Positions 43,171 to 52,098 are shown, counted from the stretch's first letter. The stretch: 64,000 nucleotides of DNA from JAGVPT01 sp963827085 (GCA_963827085.1 CAWGZY010000005.1:310001-374000), one strand, 5' to 3'. The notes: generated by a model from the sequence alone, not told the origin. Translations and numbers: made by a program.

Positions 43171-43995
43171 ATGGCGACTTCAAATGACATATCGCCCGTC
43201 AACAATGCTCCGTCCAACGGAATTACCGACGACGCCTCCAAAGCAAAACTTCAGAAGGCGACAAAGGATTTTGAATCTCTTTTTGTCGGTTATATGCTTA
43301 AGGGGATGCGCAGCACCATCCCGAAGTCCGGTATGGAAAAGGACGATTACGGAGGAGACATGATGGAAGGGATGTTCGACATGGAGTTTGCCAAGTATAT
43401 TTCCAGCAATAGTAATCTCGGGCTGGGGGCAATGTTATACAAGAAATTAACGGGCGAGGATTTGCCGAAAGCCGCACATCAGTCGTACGTTGTGCCTTCA
43501 ACTCCGGCGCAGCCAGTGAACACTCCGCATGCCAAGACGGCTTCTCAACCCGTCGCACCGACCGCTTCCATCCAAAAACGAATCGAAAGCTACAGCGACA
43601 CGATTCAGGCCGCATCGCAAAAATATGGAGTGAATCCGAATCTTATTAAGGCGGTCATGGCGAGCGAGTCGGGGGGAAAGCCGTATGCCCAATCATCAAA
43701 AAACGCGAAGGGACTCATGCAATTAATCGACTCAACCGCGGCCGATATGGGAGTGCAAAATGTGTGGAACCCTCAACAAAACATTTTTGGCGGGGCGAAA
43801 TATTTGAAGCAGATGCTCGATAAATTTCAAGGAGACCTGCCGAGTGCAGTAGCGTCATACAATGCCGGACCGGCCGCAGTGGAAAAGCAGGGGGGAGTTC
43901 CGGCGATCAAGGAAACGAAGGATTACGTATCAAAAGTACTCAACTATCTTCAACAGTTCGAACAGCAGGAGATGTACAACAATGACGACAATTGA
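43171..43995 (+). CDS. flgJ: Rod-cap protein FlgJ fused to a lytic transglycosylase domain
   Basis: Residues about 20-100 form the rod-binding domain of FlgJ (KDFESLFVGYMLKGMRSTIPK, GMFDMEFAKYIS). After a Pro/Thr linker, residues about 145-265 form an SLT-type lytic transglycosylase domain with catalytic E166 (MASESGGKPYAQSSKNAKGLMQL) and the AVASYNAGPAAVEK motif. E. coli FlgJ carries a glucosaminidase domain instead, so the muramidase module has been exchanged here, as in some other phyla. It should open the cell wall for the rod. The start follows flgI directly with no gap and no evident Shine-Dalgarno; the end overlaps flgN by 14 bases. Confidence 0.92.
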   Translation: MATSNDISPVNNAPSNGITDDASKAKLQKATKDFESLFVGYMLKGMRSTIPKSGMEKDDYGGDMMEGMFDMEFAKYISSNSNLGLGAMLYKKLTGEDLPKAAHQSYVVPSTPAQPVNTPHAKTASQPVAPTASIQKRIESYSDTIQAASQKYGVNPNLIKAVMASESGGKPYAQSSKNAKGLMQLIDSTAADMGVQNVWNPQQNIFGGAKYLKQMLDKFQGDLPSAVASYNAGPAAVEKQGGVPAIKETKDYVSKVLNYLQQFEQQEMYNNDDN

Positions 43996-44431
43996 CCAAT
44001 TTGCAGAAGTTCTCAAAACCGAGGCCGATGTTGCCGATGCAATACTTGGAACCCTTTACGAACAACAACAGGCGATCATTCATTTCCGGGATGGCGCGAT
44101 TATGGCGGCAGTAGAACGGGAACGCCAATTGATTGAGCCGATGGAATCACTCGAACGAGAGCGGGAGAATCTTTGCCGTGCGTTCGACAGCACGACACGC
44201 CCCGAGATGAACGGGAAGTTCAGCCTTTCAGGACTCGCCCGGCAGCTGCCGCGGCATGAGGCAGCGAAAATTCTGGGCGCCGGTAAAATACTGAAGGGAA
44301 AAGTGGAAAAGATCATGACGGTGAACAATCAGAACAAAATGCTTTTGGAGCATTCGCTTCGTTTTGTGCGCCATAGTCTGCGGATTATGACGAATAATTA
44401 CACAAAGAAGTTGATCGACACTACAATGTAG
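43982..44431 (+). CDS. flgN: FlgN-family export chaperone
   Basis: FlgN escorts the hook-filament junction proteins FlgK and FlgL to the export gate. The 149-residue product is helical and charged, with the family pattern (FAEVLKTEADVADAILGTLYEQQQAI, later ILKGKVEKIMTVNNQNKMLLEHSL), and the next two genes encode FlgK and FlgL. ATG 43982 lies in the end of flgJ, with caggag at 43965-43970. The frame is open further upstream inside flgJ without FlgN features. Sequence in this family is weakly conserved, so the call relies on context too. Confidence 0.82.
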   Translation: MTTIDQFAEVLKTEADVADAILGTLYEQQQAIIHFRDGAIMAAVERERQLIEPMESLERERENLCRAFDSTTRPEMNGKFSLSGLARQLPRHEAAKILGAGKILKGKVEKIMTVNNQNKMLLEHSLRFVRHSLRIMTNNYTKKLIDTTM

Positions 44432-44441
44432 CGAGGAGACA

Positions 44442-45812
44442 ATGGCAGGACTGAACGATATAATGAATTCCGCCCGGAGCGCACTCATCGCGCAGCAACT
44501 CGCGCTCGAAGTGACATCAAATAACGTCGCGAATGCAAATACTCAAGGCTATTCGCGTCAGAGAGTCGATTTCGAAGAAAGCCCTTCGGTGCCGACAAAT
44601 TACGGTCTTCTGGGAACGGGCGTTACCGCAGATAATATCGGCGGGTTGCGCGACAGCATGATAGATCAGCAGTTTTGGGGAGCAAGCGACTCCAACGGCA
44701 TGGCGACGACGCAACAGACAATTCTCTCACAGGTCGAGGCGGCGGTCAACGAACCATCCGACAACGGCCTGAGCGAGACGATGAACAGTTTTTTCAGCGC
44801 TTTTCAGAGCCTGTCGGCCCAGCCTGATCAAAGCGCCGCGCGCAACAATGTTGTGCAGCAAGGACAGCTTCTCGCGCAATCGTTCCACAGCATTCAATCG
44901 AGCATTGCACAAACGCAAAGCAATATCGTGAGCGATGTCCAGAGTCAGCTCGCGAACATCAATCAATTAACGAGCGACATCAGCAACCTTGACGTGAAGA
45001 TTGCGAATGCAACATCGCAGGGGATGCAGGCAAGTGATTTGGTGGACCAGCGAGATCTCAAGATTGACACACTTTCGGGTCTGGTCAAGGTCAACGTATC
45101 CGATGAGGGGGACGGATCGGTGATGATCTCGGTCGGCGGCGCGTTGGTCGCTTCCAAGTCCGGAGCAGTGGCTCTTACATCCACCACAACGGGTAACCAG
45201 ATACAAATCTTTGCCGGCAGTTCGACGCAGCCCACTCGGATTACTTCGGGAGAACTTGGAGGGGATTTGCAGTGCTACAATACGACGATCCCGGAATATT
45301 TATCCAGCCTGAACGCTACGGCCAATGCACTCATCACTCAGGTCAATACTCTCCACGCCGCCGGATACGGAATCGACACGCCGCCGTCAACGGGTGTTAA
45401 CTTCTTTACCGGCACATCGGCAAGCGATATCAATGTCAATCCCGATGTCGTCAATGATCCGAACAAAGTTGCCGCTTCCTCAGACGGGACGGCGGGAGAC
45501 AACCAGGTGGCGCTGGCAATGGCGAACCTTCAGAATCAACCCGTGATGAACGGCGGAACCCAGACAATCCCCCAATACTATACCTCATTCGTGAGCAGCG
45601 TAGGGTCGGCGATCGATGCCGCACAAAATACCTCGTCCAATCAACAATTAGTCGTCAATCAGCTCCAAACCCAGCGTTCGTCGGTCTCGGGCGTATCGAT
45701 TGATGAAGAGATGACGAATCTTACGCAGTTTCAAAATGCCTACCAGGCGGCGTCGGAGGTTGTAAACGTGGTAGACGAACTAATGCAAACACTCATCACA
45801 ATGGTGCAATAA
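44442..45812 (+). CDS. flgK: Hook-filament junction protein FlgK (HAP1)
   Basis: FlgK is the first junction protein between hook and filament. The 456-residue product has the axial start (NSARSALIAQQLALEVTSNNVANANTQGYSRQRV in two pieces), the DLVDQRDLKIDTLSGLVKV segment typical of FlgK, and the C-terminal axial end (VSGVSIDEEMTNLTQFQNAYQAASEVVNVVDELM split). It is shorter than E. coli FlgK (547). gaggag before the ATG gives good translation. It overlaps flgL by one base. Confidence 0.94.
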   Translation: MAGLNDIMNSARSALIAQQLALEVTSNNVANANTQGYSRQRVDFEESPSVPTNYGLLGTGVTADNIGGLRDSMIDQQFWGASDSNGMATTQQTILSQVEAAVNEPSDNGLSETMNSFFSAFQSLSAQPDQSAARNNVVQQGQLLAQSFHSIQSSIAQTQSNIVSDVQSQLANINQLTSDISNLDVKIANATSQGMQASDLVDQRDLKIDTLSGLVKVNVSDEGDGSVMISVGGALVASKSGAVALTSTTTGNQIQIFAGSSTQPTRITSGELGGDLQCYNTTIPEYLSSLNATANALITQVNTLHAAGYGIDTPPSTGVNFFTGTSASDINVNPDVVNDPNKVAASSDGTAGDNQVALAMANLQNQPVMNGGTQTIPQYYTSFVSSVGSAIDAAQNTSSNQQLVVNQLQTQRSSVSGVSIDEEMTNLTQFQNAYQAASEVVNVVDELMQTLITMVQ

Positions 45813-46708
45813 TGAGAGTAACAGAAAGCAGCATCGCATCGAGTTTTCTCTATAATATAAACGAAACGAACGAACGCATCACGCAGGAACAAACCGAGCT
45901 GGCAACCGGTAAGGCCGTGAACAAAGTTTCGGACAATCCGCAGGCGACCGGTACGATTTTGCAATTGAAGTCGCTCATCAGCAACAATACTCAATACCAG
46001 CAGAACACCACAGAGGCACAATCGCAAGCCCAGGCGACGGAATCAGCGATGAACAGCTTCACAAACGTCATGATAAGTTTGAAAGGAATCCTCGCCCAGG
46101 CCACGAATGGGACACTTTCCAGTGAAGACCAGCAAACGTATGCCGATCAGGTAGACCAGCTTCTCGGACAGGCTGTCGATTTGGCGAATACACAGTCGAA
46201 CGGAGTGTATATCTTCGGCGGCACAAACACACTTCAGCAGCCCTTTACTCTCGCGGCGGATGATTCTTCCGTTACTGCAAACCCAAACGGCATCACCGGA
46301 TCGATTCAAGTGCCCGTCAACGAAGGCATCAATCAGACCGTGAACCTCGACGGACAGCAGGCTTTTCAGGGAACGGCAATCTTCAACCTGATGATACAGG
46401 TTCGGGATGCGCTCCAATCCGGGCAGAGTCCGACAACGGCACAGGCCACATCCGTAGACACTTATATCGATGACGTCGCGAATGCAACCGGGAAGGCCGG
46501 CGCAATTATGCAAAACCTCACTGCCAACAGTACAATGCTTTCCAACCAGCAAACGCAACTGCAGCAATTGCTTTCTGTCCAGCAAGACTCGGATGTGGCG
46601 GCGGTGACGCTCAAAATGAATCAAGACCAACTGGACCTTCAAGCGGCACTCAGTTCCGGGGCGAGCGTCCTCCCGGCTACACTTTTGAATTTTTTGGGTA
46701 AAACGTGA
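45812..46708 (+). CDS. flgL: Hook-filament junction protein FlgL (HAP3)
   Basis: FlgL is the second junction protein and a flagellin relative. The 298-residue product starts MRVTESSIASSFLYNINETNE, with the flagellin-like element ELATGKAVNKVSDNPQATGTILQLKS in two pieces and ends with a helical axial segment (AVTLKMNQDQLDLQAALSSGASV). Length is normal. It is coupled to flgK upstream and overlaps the stator gene motA downstream as GTGA. It should not be mistaken for the missing filament protein FliC. Confidence 0.92.
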   Translation: MRVTESSIASSFLYNINETNERITQEQTELATGKAVNKVSDNPQATGTILQLKSLISNNTQYQQNTTEAQSQAQATESAMNSFTNVMISLKGILAQATNGTLSSEDQQTYADQVDQLLGQAVDLANTQSNGVYIFGGTNTLQQPFTLAADDSSVTANPNGITGSIQVPVNEGINQTVNLDGQQAFQGTAIFNLMIQVRDALQSGQSPTTAQATSVDTYIDDVANATGKAGAIMQNLTANSTMLSNQQTQLQQLLSVQQDSDVAAVTLKMNQDQLDLQAALSSGASVLPATLLNFLGKT

Positions 46709-47481
46709 AAAAGTCTCTCGACATAGGAACCGTTGGCGGTCTCTTTCTTGGAGTAATTTCGATCTTCGGATCGTTTGTCCTGGAAGGGGGCGCTGTGGGA
46801 GCTCTCCTGCTGATTCCCGCTATGGTCATCGTGTTTGGCGGAACGTTCGGCGCCGCAATGATCGGCACGTCTATGAAAAATTTTACGGGGATTGGAGGAC
46901 TCATGAAGATGGCACTTTTCCCTCCGCAGTTCGAGGTGAAAGGGGCTATCGAAAAAATTGTGAGGTTCTCAACGATCGCACGCAAAGACGGGCTCTTGGC
47001 TCTGGAGAAGGAACTCGACAGCGTCGAAAATCCGTTCATGAAGAAAATCCTCCGGTTTGCGATAGACGGTACCGATCCTGAAGTGCTTCGTTCGCTGGCC
47101 GAGACGGAACTCGTTAACGCGGCACAGCGGCATGCGAAGAGCAGTTCGATCTTTCAGAAAATGGGAGGATATTCGCCAACGATGGGTATCATCGGAACGG
47201 TGATGGGCCTGATTGCGACGCTTGCTGCTGCGGGTGAAGACCCGAACCTGCTGATCCATCATATTGCGAGCGCATTTATCGCCACACTGTGGGGTGTTTT
47301 TATGGCAAATGTTGTGTGGCTGCCGATCGCAGATAAACTGAAGTATATACAGGGGGAAGAGAATCTCTTTATGGAAATTATCGTCGAAGGAATTCTGTCG
47401 ATTCAGGTAGGAGAAATTCCTTCGGTCATCAAAGCCAAGCTGAACAGTATGCTCCCTTCAAGCCAACAGGAGGCATCGTAA
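46705..47481 (+). CDS. motA: Flagellar motor stator protein MotA, set 1
   Basis: MotA surrounds the MotB pair and turns the rotor. The 258-residue protein has four membrane helices and the MotA/TolQ/ExbB core (FQKMGGYSPTMGIIGTVMGLIATLA, with the conserved Pro residues; IASAFIATLWGVFMANVVWLPIADKL). It is of the shorter MotP/PomA-like type, different from set 2 at 48980. The start is GTG 46705, overlapping flgL. Ion specificity cannot be told safely from the sequence alone. Confidence 0.93.
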   Translation: MKKSLDIGTVGGLFLGVISIFGSFVLEGGAVGALLLIPAMVIVFGGTFGAAMIGTSMKNFTGIGGLMKMALFPPQFEVKGAIEKIVRFSTIARKDGLLALEKELDSVENPFMKKILRFAIDGTDPEVLRSLAETELVNAAQRHAKSSSIFQKMGGYSPTMGIIGTVMGLIATLAAAGEDPNLLIHHIASAFIATLWGVFMANVVWLPIADKLKYIQGEENLFMEIIVEGILSIQVGEIPSVIKAKLNSMLPSSQQEAS

Positions 47482-47482
47482 A

Positions 47483-48238
47483 GTGAAGAAGAAAGAAAAA
47501 CAGGCCGAGCACGACAACGAAGAACGCTGGCTCCTGACGTATGCCGACCTTATTACTTTGTTGCTGGGATTGTTTGTCATCCTGTACGCGATGTCGAAGA
47601 TTGATGCCGGAAAATACGCAGAGATGGTCTCGGCAATGGGGGGTGTTTTCGGGAAAGAAAAACCGGGTGTCCTTCAGGGTCAGCCGGGAATGATGCAGTC
47701 GGTGATGCCTCAACTTCAGAGCGAGCGTCAGAAGATTGAAAAGGAAATCCAGGATGCTCTGGGCTCCGGGATGAAGAAAAATCTCGTCAGCGTTTCGCAA
47801 AATGAACGAGGAATTACCATCCACATTATGGAGGAACTTTTGTTCAATTCAGGAAGCGCAGAGTTCAAGGCGTCGTCGCTGATCGTGCTCGATTCTCTTG
47901 CCAGCGTCTTGAAGAAGCTTCCGAACGATATCCGCATCGAAGGGCATACGGATAATGTTCCGATCAGCACATCTCAGTTTCCGTCGAACTGGCATCTCTC
48001 GGTGGCGCGTGCAGTGAATGCCGGGTACTATCTTATCCAAAAACATGGGCTCGATCCGGAAAAAGTTTCTGTCGTAGGCTATGCTGAATACCGTCCCCTG
48101 GTCCCCAACACCACAGATGAAAACAGGTCGCGTAATCGCCGTGTCGACATCGTGATTCTTACCAATGTTCCGCGAGAACCGGTGGCCGTCAACCAAGATC
48201 AAAAGTCCAACAACAACCAACCGAGGCCGCAACCATGA
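47483..48238 (+). CDS. motB: Flagellar motor stator protein MotB, set 1
   Basis: MotB anchors the stator to peptidoglycan. The 251-residue product has one membrane helix with the essential aspartate D22 (WLLTYADLITLLLGLFVILYAM) and a C-terminal OmpA-like domain (IRIEGHTDNVPISTSQFPSNWHLSVARA in pieces, then RNRRVDIVIL). The GTG start follows a full aggagg at 47468-47473. It overlaps fliW as ATGA. The periplasmic linker is short. Confidence 0.93.
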   Translation: MKKKEKQAEHDNEERWLLTYADLITLLLGLFVILYAMSKIDAGKYAEMVSAMGGVFGKEKPGVLQGQPGMMQSVMPQLQSERQKIEKEIQDALGSGMKKNLVSVSQNERGITIHIMEELLFNSGSAEFKASSLIVLDSLASVLKKLPNDIRIEGHTDNVPISTSQFPSNWHLSVARAVNAGYYLIQKHGLDPEKVSVVGYAEYRPLVPNTTDENRSRNRRVDIVILTNVPREPVAVNQDQKSNNNQPRPQP

Positions 48239-48651
48239 AATGGAAAAATCGCCAATTCGGCGAGCTTGAATTCGATGACGACCACGTCCTGACGTTTCCC
48301 GAGGGAATCATCGGGTTCGAGGACTGCCGGCGCTTTATTCTCATAAACGACGAAGACTCTCAGCCGTTCCGATGGCTTGTTTCCATCGAAGACGAAGACC
48401 TTTCTTTTCCGCTGCTCAGCCCGCAGCTCTTCGTCCCGAATTATCACGCCGGTGATCGGCAGAAAGAGAATTCGACCGTCCTGGTCGTAGCAACACTGAA
48501 CAAGGAAATCGAAAATTCGACAGTGAATTTGCGAAGTCCGGTCATCATCTTGAACGAGAGCAGAACGGGAAAACAAATCATCCTCGAACAGGAGGCATAC
48601 GCTCTGCAGCATCCGCTCTTCGTCGCATCTCAATCACCCGTGAAAGGATAG
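48235..48651 (+). CDS. fliW: Flagellar assembly factor FliW
   Basis: FliW binds flagellin and CsrA and so couples flagellin synthesis to export. The 138-residue product has the family motifs FPEGIIGFEDCRRFILI, PFRWLVSIEDEDLSFPLLSP and the C-terminal NLRSPVIILNESRTGKQIILEQ split over two turns. It lies directly before csrA, the arrangement in which FliW antagonises CsrA. It overlaps motB by 4 bases, placing the flagellin control switch between two stator operons. Confidence 0.94.
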   Translation: MKWKNRQFGELEFDDDHVLTFPEGIIGFEDCRRFILINDEDSQPFRWLVSIEDEDLSFPLLSPQLFVPNYHAGDRQKENSTVLVVATLNKEIENSTVNLRSPVIILNESRTGKQIILEQEAYALQHPLFVASQSPVKG

Positions 48652-48655
48652 GCAT

Positions 48656-48910
48656 ATGCTCGTTCTCAGCCGAAAAATCGACGAGAGTATCATGATCGGT
48701 GATTCAGTGGTTATCAAAGTTCTTTCGATCCAGGATGGCCAGGTGAAAATCGGAATTGAGGCTCCAAAGGAAGTAAGAATCCTCAGGAGGGAAATTTACG
48801 AAGAAATCCACCTGTCGAATGCTCAAGCGGCGAAAGCATCCAAGAGTGCCGCAATGAGGGCAGCTAAAATGCTGCAAAAGAAGATTTCGCCGGGCGATCC
48901 CGGCAGATGA
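48656..48910 (+). CDS. csrA: Carbon storage / translational regulator CsrA
   Basis: CsrA binds GGA-containing mRNA leaders, including flagellin mRNA. The 84-residue product has the whole family core (MLVLSRKIDESIMIGDSV, VKIGIEAPKEVRILRREIYEEI with the RNA-binding R44 region) followed by a basic, Ala/Lys-rich C-terminal tail that is longer than in E. coli CsrA (61). aaagga at 48642-48647 precedes the ATG. The pairing with fliW indicates FliW-type control of CsrA here. Confidence 0.95.
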   Translation: MLVLSRKIDESIMIGDSVVIKVLSIQDGQVKIGIEAPKEVRILRREIYEEIHLSNAQAAKASKSAAMRAAKMLQKKISPGDPGR

Positions 48911-48979
48911 TAACACTCAACGGTCAACAGCATGTGAAACGTGTGTGTTGGCATAAACAATTATTGAGCAAAGAAAGCC

Positions 48980-49870
48980 ATGTTCATCTTTATTGGAATA
49001 GCCGTTGTTATTGCAGGCGTCATGGGAGGTTTCATGCTTCACGGCGGCCCTCCGGCCGTCCTTCTGCAATGGAGTGAATTCTTAATCATCGGCGGTGCAT
49101 CCGTAGGTTCACTGCTCGTGGGAACACCGCTTCCGGTCCTCATTCGCGTTGCCGGAAATCTCGCATCGCTTTTCAAAGGGGACCAATACACAAAAGCCGA
49201 ATATCTGAACCTGCTCAAATCGCAGTTCGAACTTTTCAGTATTGCACAGCGGGACGGACTGATTAATATTGAAGCTCATATCGAAAAGCCTGAAGAAAGT
49301 GCAATCTTTAAGAAGAATAATTTTTTCCTCCACCATCATCATGCGTTGTCGTTCCTTTGCGATTCCATGAAGCTGATGTTGGGCGGCGGCATTGCCCCTC
49401 ACGACCTCGAAGCGCTTCTCGATGCAGACCTAGAAACTCACCACGAGGAGTCCGCATCGGGACCGAACATGATGTCGAAACTCGGCGATGCTCTCCCGGG
49501 GCTTGGTATTGTAGCGGCTGTTCTTGGCATCGTGATTACGATGCAGGCGATCGACGGCCCTCCCGCAGAAGTCGGAGAGAAAGTTGCCGCGGCATTGGTC
49601 GGGACATTCCTCGGCATTTTGATGTCGTACGGATTTGTCCAGCCGCTGGCGAACCACATGGAAATTCTCAACCAATCGGAAGCGCGCTATTTTGAGTGCA
49701 TCAAAACCGGCGTGGTTGCATTCGCGAAAGGGAATGCGCCGACGGTCGTTGTTGAGTTTTCGCGGCGCGTGATTTTCAACGAAGTGCGCCCATCTTTCAC
49801 CGAGCTTGAATCTGCGATCAAAGAGCTTCGCTCGTCTAACTCGCAGGCAACGCAACAGGCAGCCGCATGA
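48980..49870 (+). CDS. motA: Flagellar motor stator protein MotA, set 2
   Basis: This second MotA is 296 residues, close to the E. coli length and type (MFIFIGIAVVIAGVMGGFML, HGGPPAVLLQWSEFLIIGGASVGSLLVG in pieces; LGDALPGLGIVAAVLGIVITM; VAAALVGTFLGILMSYGFVQPLA). It is clearly different from set 1 and so is not a recent duplicate. It begins 69 bases after csrA. With its own motB it would form a second stator unit, possibly for another ion or load range. Confidence 0.94.
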   Translation: MFIFIGIAVVIAGVMGGFMLHGGPPAVLLQWSEFLIIGGASVGSLLVGTPLPVLIRVAGNLASLFKGDQYTKAEYLNLLKSQFELFSIAQRDGLINIEAHIEKPEESAIFKKNNFFLHHHHALSFLCDSMKLMLGGGIAPHDLEALLDADLETHHEESASGPNMMSKLGDALPGLGIVAAVLGIVITMQAIDGPPAEVGEKVAAALVGTFLGILMSYGFVQPLANHMEILNQSEARYFECIKTGVVAFAKGNAPTVVVEFSRRVIFNEVRPSFTELESAIKELRSSNSQATQQAAA

Positions 49871-50649
49871 ATCACTCCGGTACCGACGTTCCCATTCGGA
49901 TCGTAAAAAAGAAAGTGGGCCATGGCGGCCACCATGGCGGGGCATGGAAAGTTGCGTACGCTGACTTTGTTACCGCGATGATGGCGCTGTTCATCGTTCT
50001 ATGGATCGTGGGCCAGAGCAAACAGGTGAAACAGTACGTCGCAAATTACTTCAAAGATCCCGGCGCTTTTTTTGAGAGCACAAAAGGAGGGGGGATGTTT
50101 CAAGGGTCCAACCTTGTCGGCAAAGAGCAGGTTCTCGACGAATACCTGAAGAGAGACGAGGAAAAACTGAAGGAGGCAACGGAGAGCATTCTTAAAAATT
50201 TGGGAAAGGATGCTTCGGTCTCGAAATTGATCGATCAGATCAAGATTGACACTGTGGAAGAAGGAATGCGTATTGAATTGCTGGAAGCGACGAAGGCCTA
50301 TTTCTTCGACGTGGGAACGGCAACCCTCAATCCCGAAGCAATCAGAGTTCTTGCAATTATTGCAAAGGAAGTCGGGAAACTTCCCAATAAAGTGATCGTT
50401 GAAGGTCATACCGACAGCCGCCCTTATTCTCGTGCAGACGGGTACACGAATTTTGAATTGAGCGCAGATCGGGCGAACAGCGCCCGCCGGGTCCTCGCCG
50501 TCAACGGGATCAGGGAACATCAGATCGGTGAAGTCCGCGGCTATGCCGACACACGGTTGCGAAACGTGAAGGATCCGTATGATGTCACAAATAGAAGAAT
50601 AAGCATTATCATCGAATGGCAGGATGGGAAGCATCATGGGATTAAGTGA
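49867..50649 (+). CDS. motB: Flagellar motor stator protein MotB, set 2
   Basis: The 260-residue product has a His/Gly-rich, basic N-terminus (VGHGGHHGGAWKVAYADFVTAMMALFIVLWI split), the membrane helix with essential D33, and a C-terminal OmpA-like domain (VIVEGHTDSRPYSRADGYTNFELSADRANSARRVL in pieces, NRRISIIIEW). It is E. coli-like. The start overlaps motA2 as ATGA, and its 3' end overlaps the response-regulator gene by 14 bases, so the three are likely co-translated. Confidence 0.94.
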   Translation: MNHSGTDVPIRIVKKKVGHGGHHGGAWKVAYADFVTAMMALFIVLWIVGQSKQVKQYVANYFKDPGAFFESTKGGGMFQGSNLVGKEQVLDEYLKRDEEKLKEATESILKNLGKDASVSKLIDQIKIDTVEEGMRIELLEATKAYFFDVGTATLNPEAIRVLAIIAKEVGKLPNKVIVEGHTDSRPYSRADGYTNFELSADRANSARRVLAVNGIREHQIGEVRGYADTRLRNVKDPYDVTNRRISIIIEWQDGKHHGIK

Positions 50650-51838
50650 AAAGGTGAGGATCCTGCTCGTCGATGACGACCCGGCTCAGATCAGAATTGC
50701 TTCGTACATTCTAAGGAAAAAAGAATTGTATGACGTGATCACTGCCTCGGATGTATCGACTGCTTTCGACATGGCCGAGGAGAAGAGCCCGGCGCTTGTG
50801 ATCAGCGATTTCCACCTTCCGGGAGACGATGGTCTTGCCCTTTGCCAAAGGATCAAGACACACCAGAAGTTGCGGAACACCATGTTCATGTTTCTGACTG
50901 CGGAGTCGGACATCGGGCAAAAGATCAAAGCGCTCGAACTCGGCGCTGACGACTTTATTTCCAAGCCGTACAATGAGAATGAATTTCTATCGAGAGTCCA
51001 GGTTCTCTTGCGGATTAAACGCTTGCAGGATGAACTGCAGCGTGATGGGGATGAGTTGCGGGAAGCGAACAAAACGCTCCACCATCATTTTGCGGGGATC
51101 GTCGGCCTTCTTACCAAATTCATTACTCTTCGTGTGCCCAACGCATCCTCGAACGCCGAAAAAGCTGCCCGGATGTCCCTTTGGATGGGTGAGCGATTGC
51201 ATTTGGAAGACCATGAAATGCATGCGCTGGGACTGACCGCCAGGCTTCACGAAATTGGCAAGATCACATTTCCCGACACTCTCTTCAAGCGTCACCCTCA
51301 CCAATTGACCGAGGAAGAATGGAGCAGGTTTCTTGAGTTCCCGTTGCTCGGAGAAACGCTTCTTCAAGGAATTCCGGAATTACAGCAAATTGCAAAACTG
51401 CTCCGTCATCAACTTGAGAATTATGACGGGTCGGGTTTCCCCGATAAACTGATGGGGGATGAGATTCATGTATGCTGCAGGATTTTACGGGGAGTGAATT
51501 ACCTGGAACAAGCGACGCGTACGGATGTGGCCAGCCCCGAAAACCAGTTTGAAAGTCTCTCGAAAGCGCGAGGTACAACCCTCGACCCTCATGTAGCCCA
51601 ACTTCTCCGTGAGTATCTGCAGGTCATGCACGAGCCGTCGTGGCTGGAGGGGAAAGAAGAAATATCTATCTTCGATCTGCGCGAAGGGATGGTGATCGCT
51701 TCGGACATTTGCACGGGAAGCGGCACAAAATTGCTGCCGAAAGAGACAAAAATTACTCAGCCGTTCATTGCACGCATTATGGCGCAACATCATTTTGACC
51801 CTATCATCAACAGCATTTATATTTACAAGACAAAGTAA
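50636..51838 (+). CDS. Receiver-HD-GYP protein with degenerate catalytic residues
   Basis: The 400-residue product has an N-terminal receiver (phosphorylation site D58, DDD13-15, K110) and a C-terminal domain of the HD-GYP class of cyclic-di-GMP phosphodiesterases. The metal ligands are eroded. HD reads H205-E206 (RLHEIGKI), the usual His in MKxHxxxG is F235, the HHE motif reads QLE (259-261), and GYP is GFP (267-269). It is therefore probably a sensor or adaptor with no hydrolase activity. ATG 50636 (gatggga upstream) is preferred; ATG 50624 would add four residues. Coupling to motB2 suggests control of the motor. Confidence 0.85.
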   Translation: MGLSEKVRILLVDDDPAQIRIASYILRKKELYDVITASDVSTAFDMAEEKSPALVISDFHLPGDDGLALCQRIKTHQKLRNTMFMFLTAESDIGQKIKALELGADDFISKPYNENEFLSRVQVLLRIKRLQDELQRDGDELREANKTLHHHFAGIVGLLTKFITLRVPNASSNAEKAARMSLWMGERLHLEDHEMHALGLTARLHEIGKITFPDTLFKRHPHQLTEEEWSRFLEFPLLGETLLQGIPELQQIAKLLRHQLENYDGSGFPDKLMGDEIHVCCRILRGVNYLEQATRTDVASPENQFESLSKARGTTLDPHVAQLLREYLQVMHEPSWLEGKEEISIFDLREGMVIASDICTGSGTKLLPKETKITQPFIARIMAQHHFDPIINSIYIYKTK

Positions 51839-52098
51839 GCTGCTCTTTCAGACTACGCGAGACATTCTTCTACCTCCGGATTAAGATCCCGTTAGAAATT
51901 GTTTTTGATCTTCTTTGCTTTCCCCTGGCGCTTGCCTTTCATGAAGTTCTCTCTTCGGAGGGGATACATATTTTTGAGTTTGATATGCTCAAACAAAGAA
52001 GGCAGCCGCAAACGACTTTTTGTTAGGCCGCGGCGCCCGGCGTTCTTGTTTGGGAAAAAAATGCTGGAAACCTTCGATTCAATTAAGAATAGGGCTGT
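51839..52098. other. Intergenic region between convergent genes
   Basis: This 260-base stretch separates the + strand motility unit from the - strand kinase. It holds a 6-bp hairpin (tttgag/ctcaaa near 51974-51994) without a T-run and a GC-rich palindromic patch near 52027-52043. Neither is a convincing terminator. An 80-codon + frame at 51899 overlaps the kinase end and has no protein-like features. Confidence 0.5.

Noticed and set aside
45812..46708. Possible flagellin gene
   Set aside because: The flagellin-like N-terminus belongs to FlgL: the gene follows flgK directly and the protein lacks the flagellin C-terminal signature.
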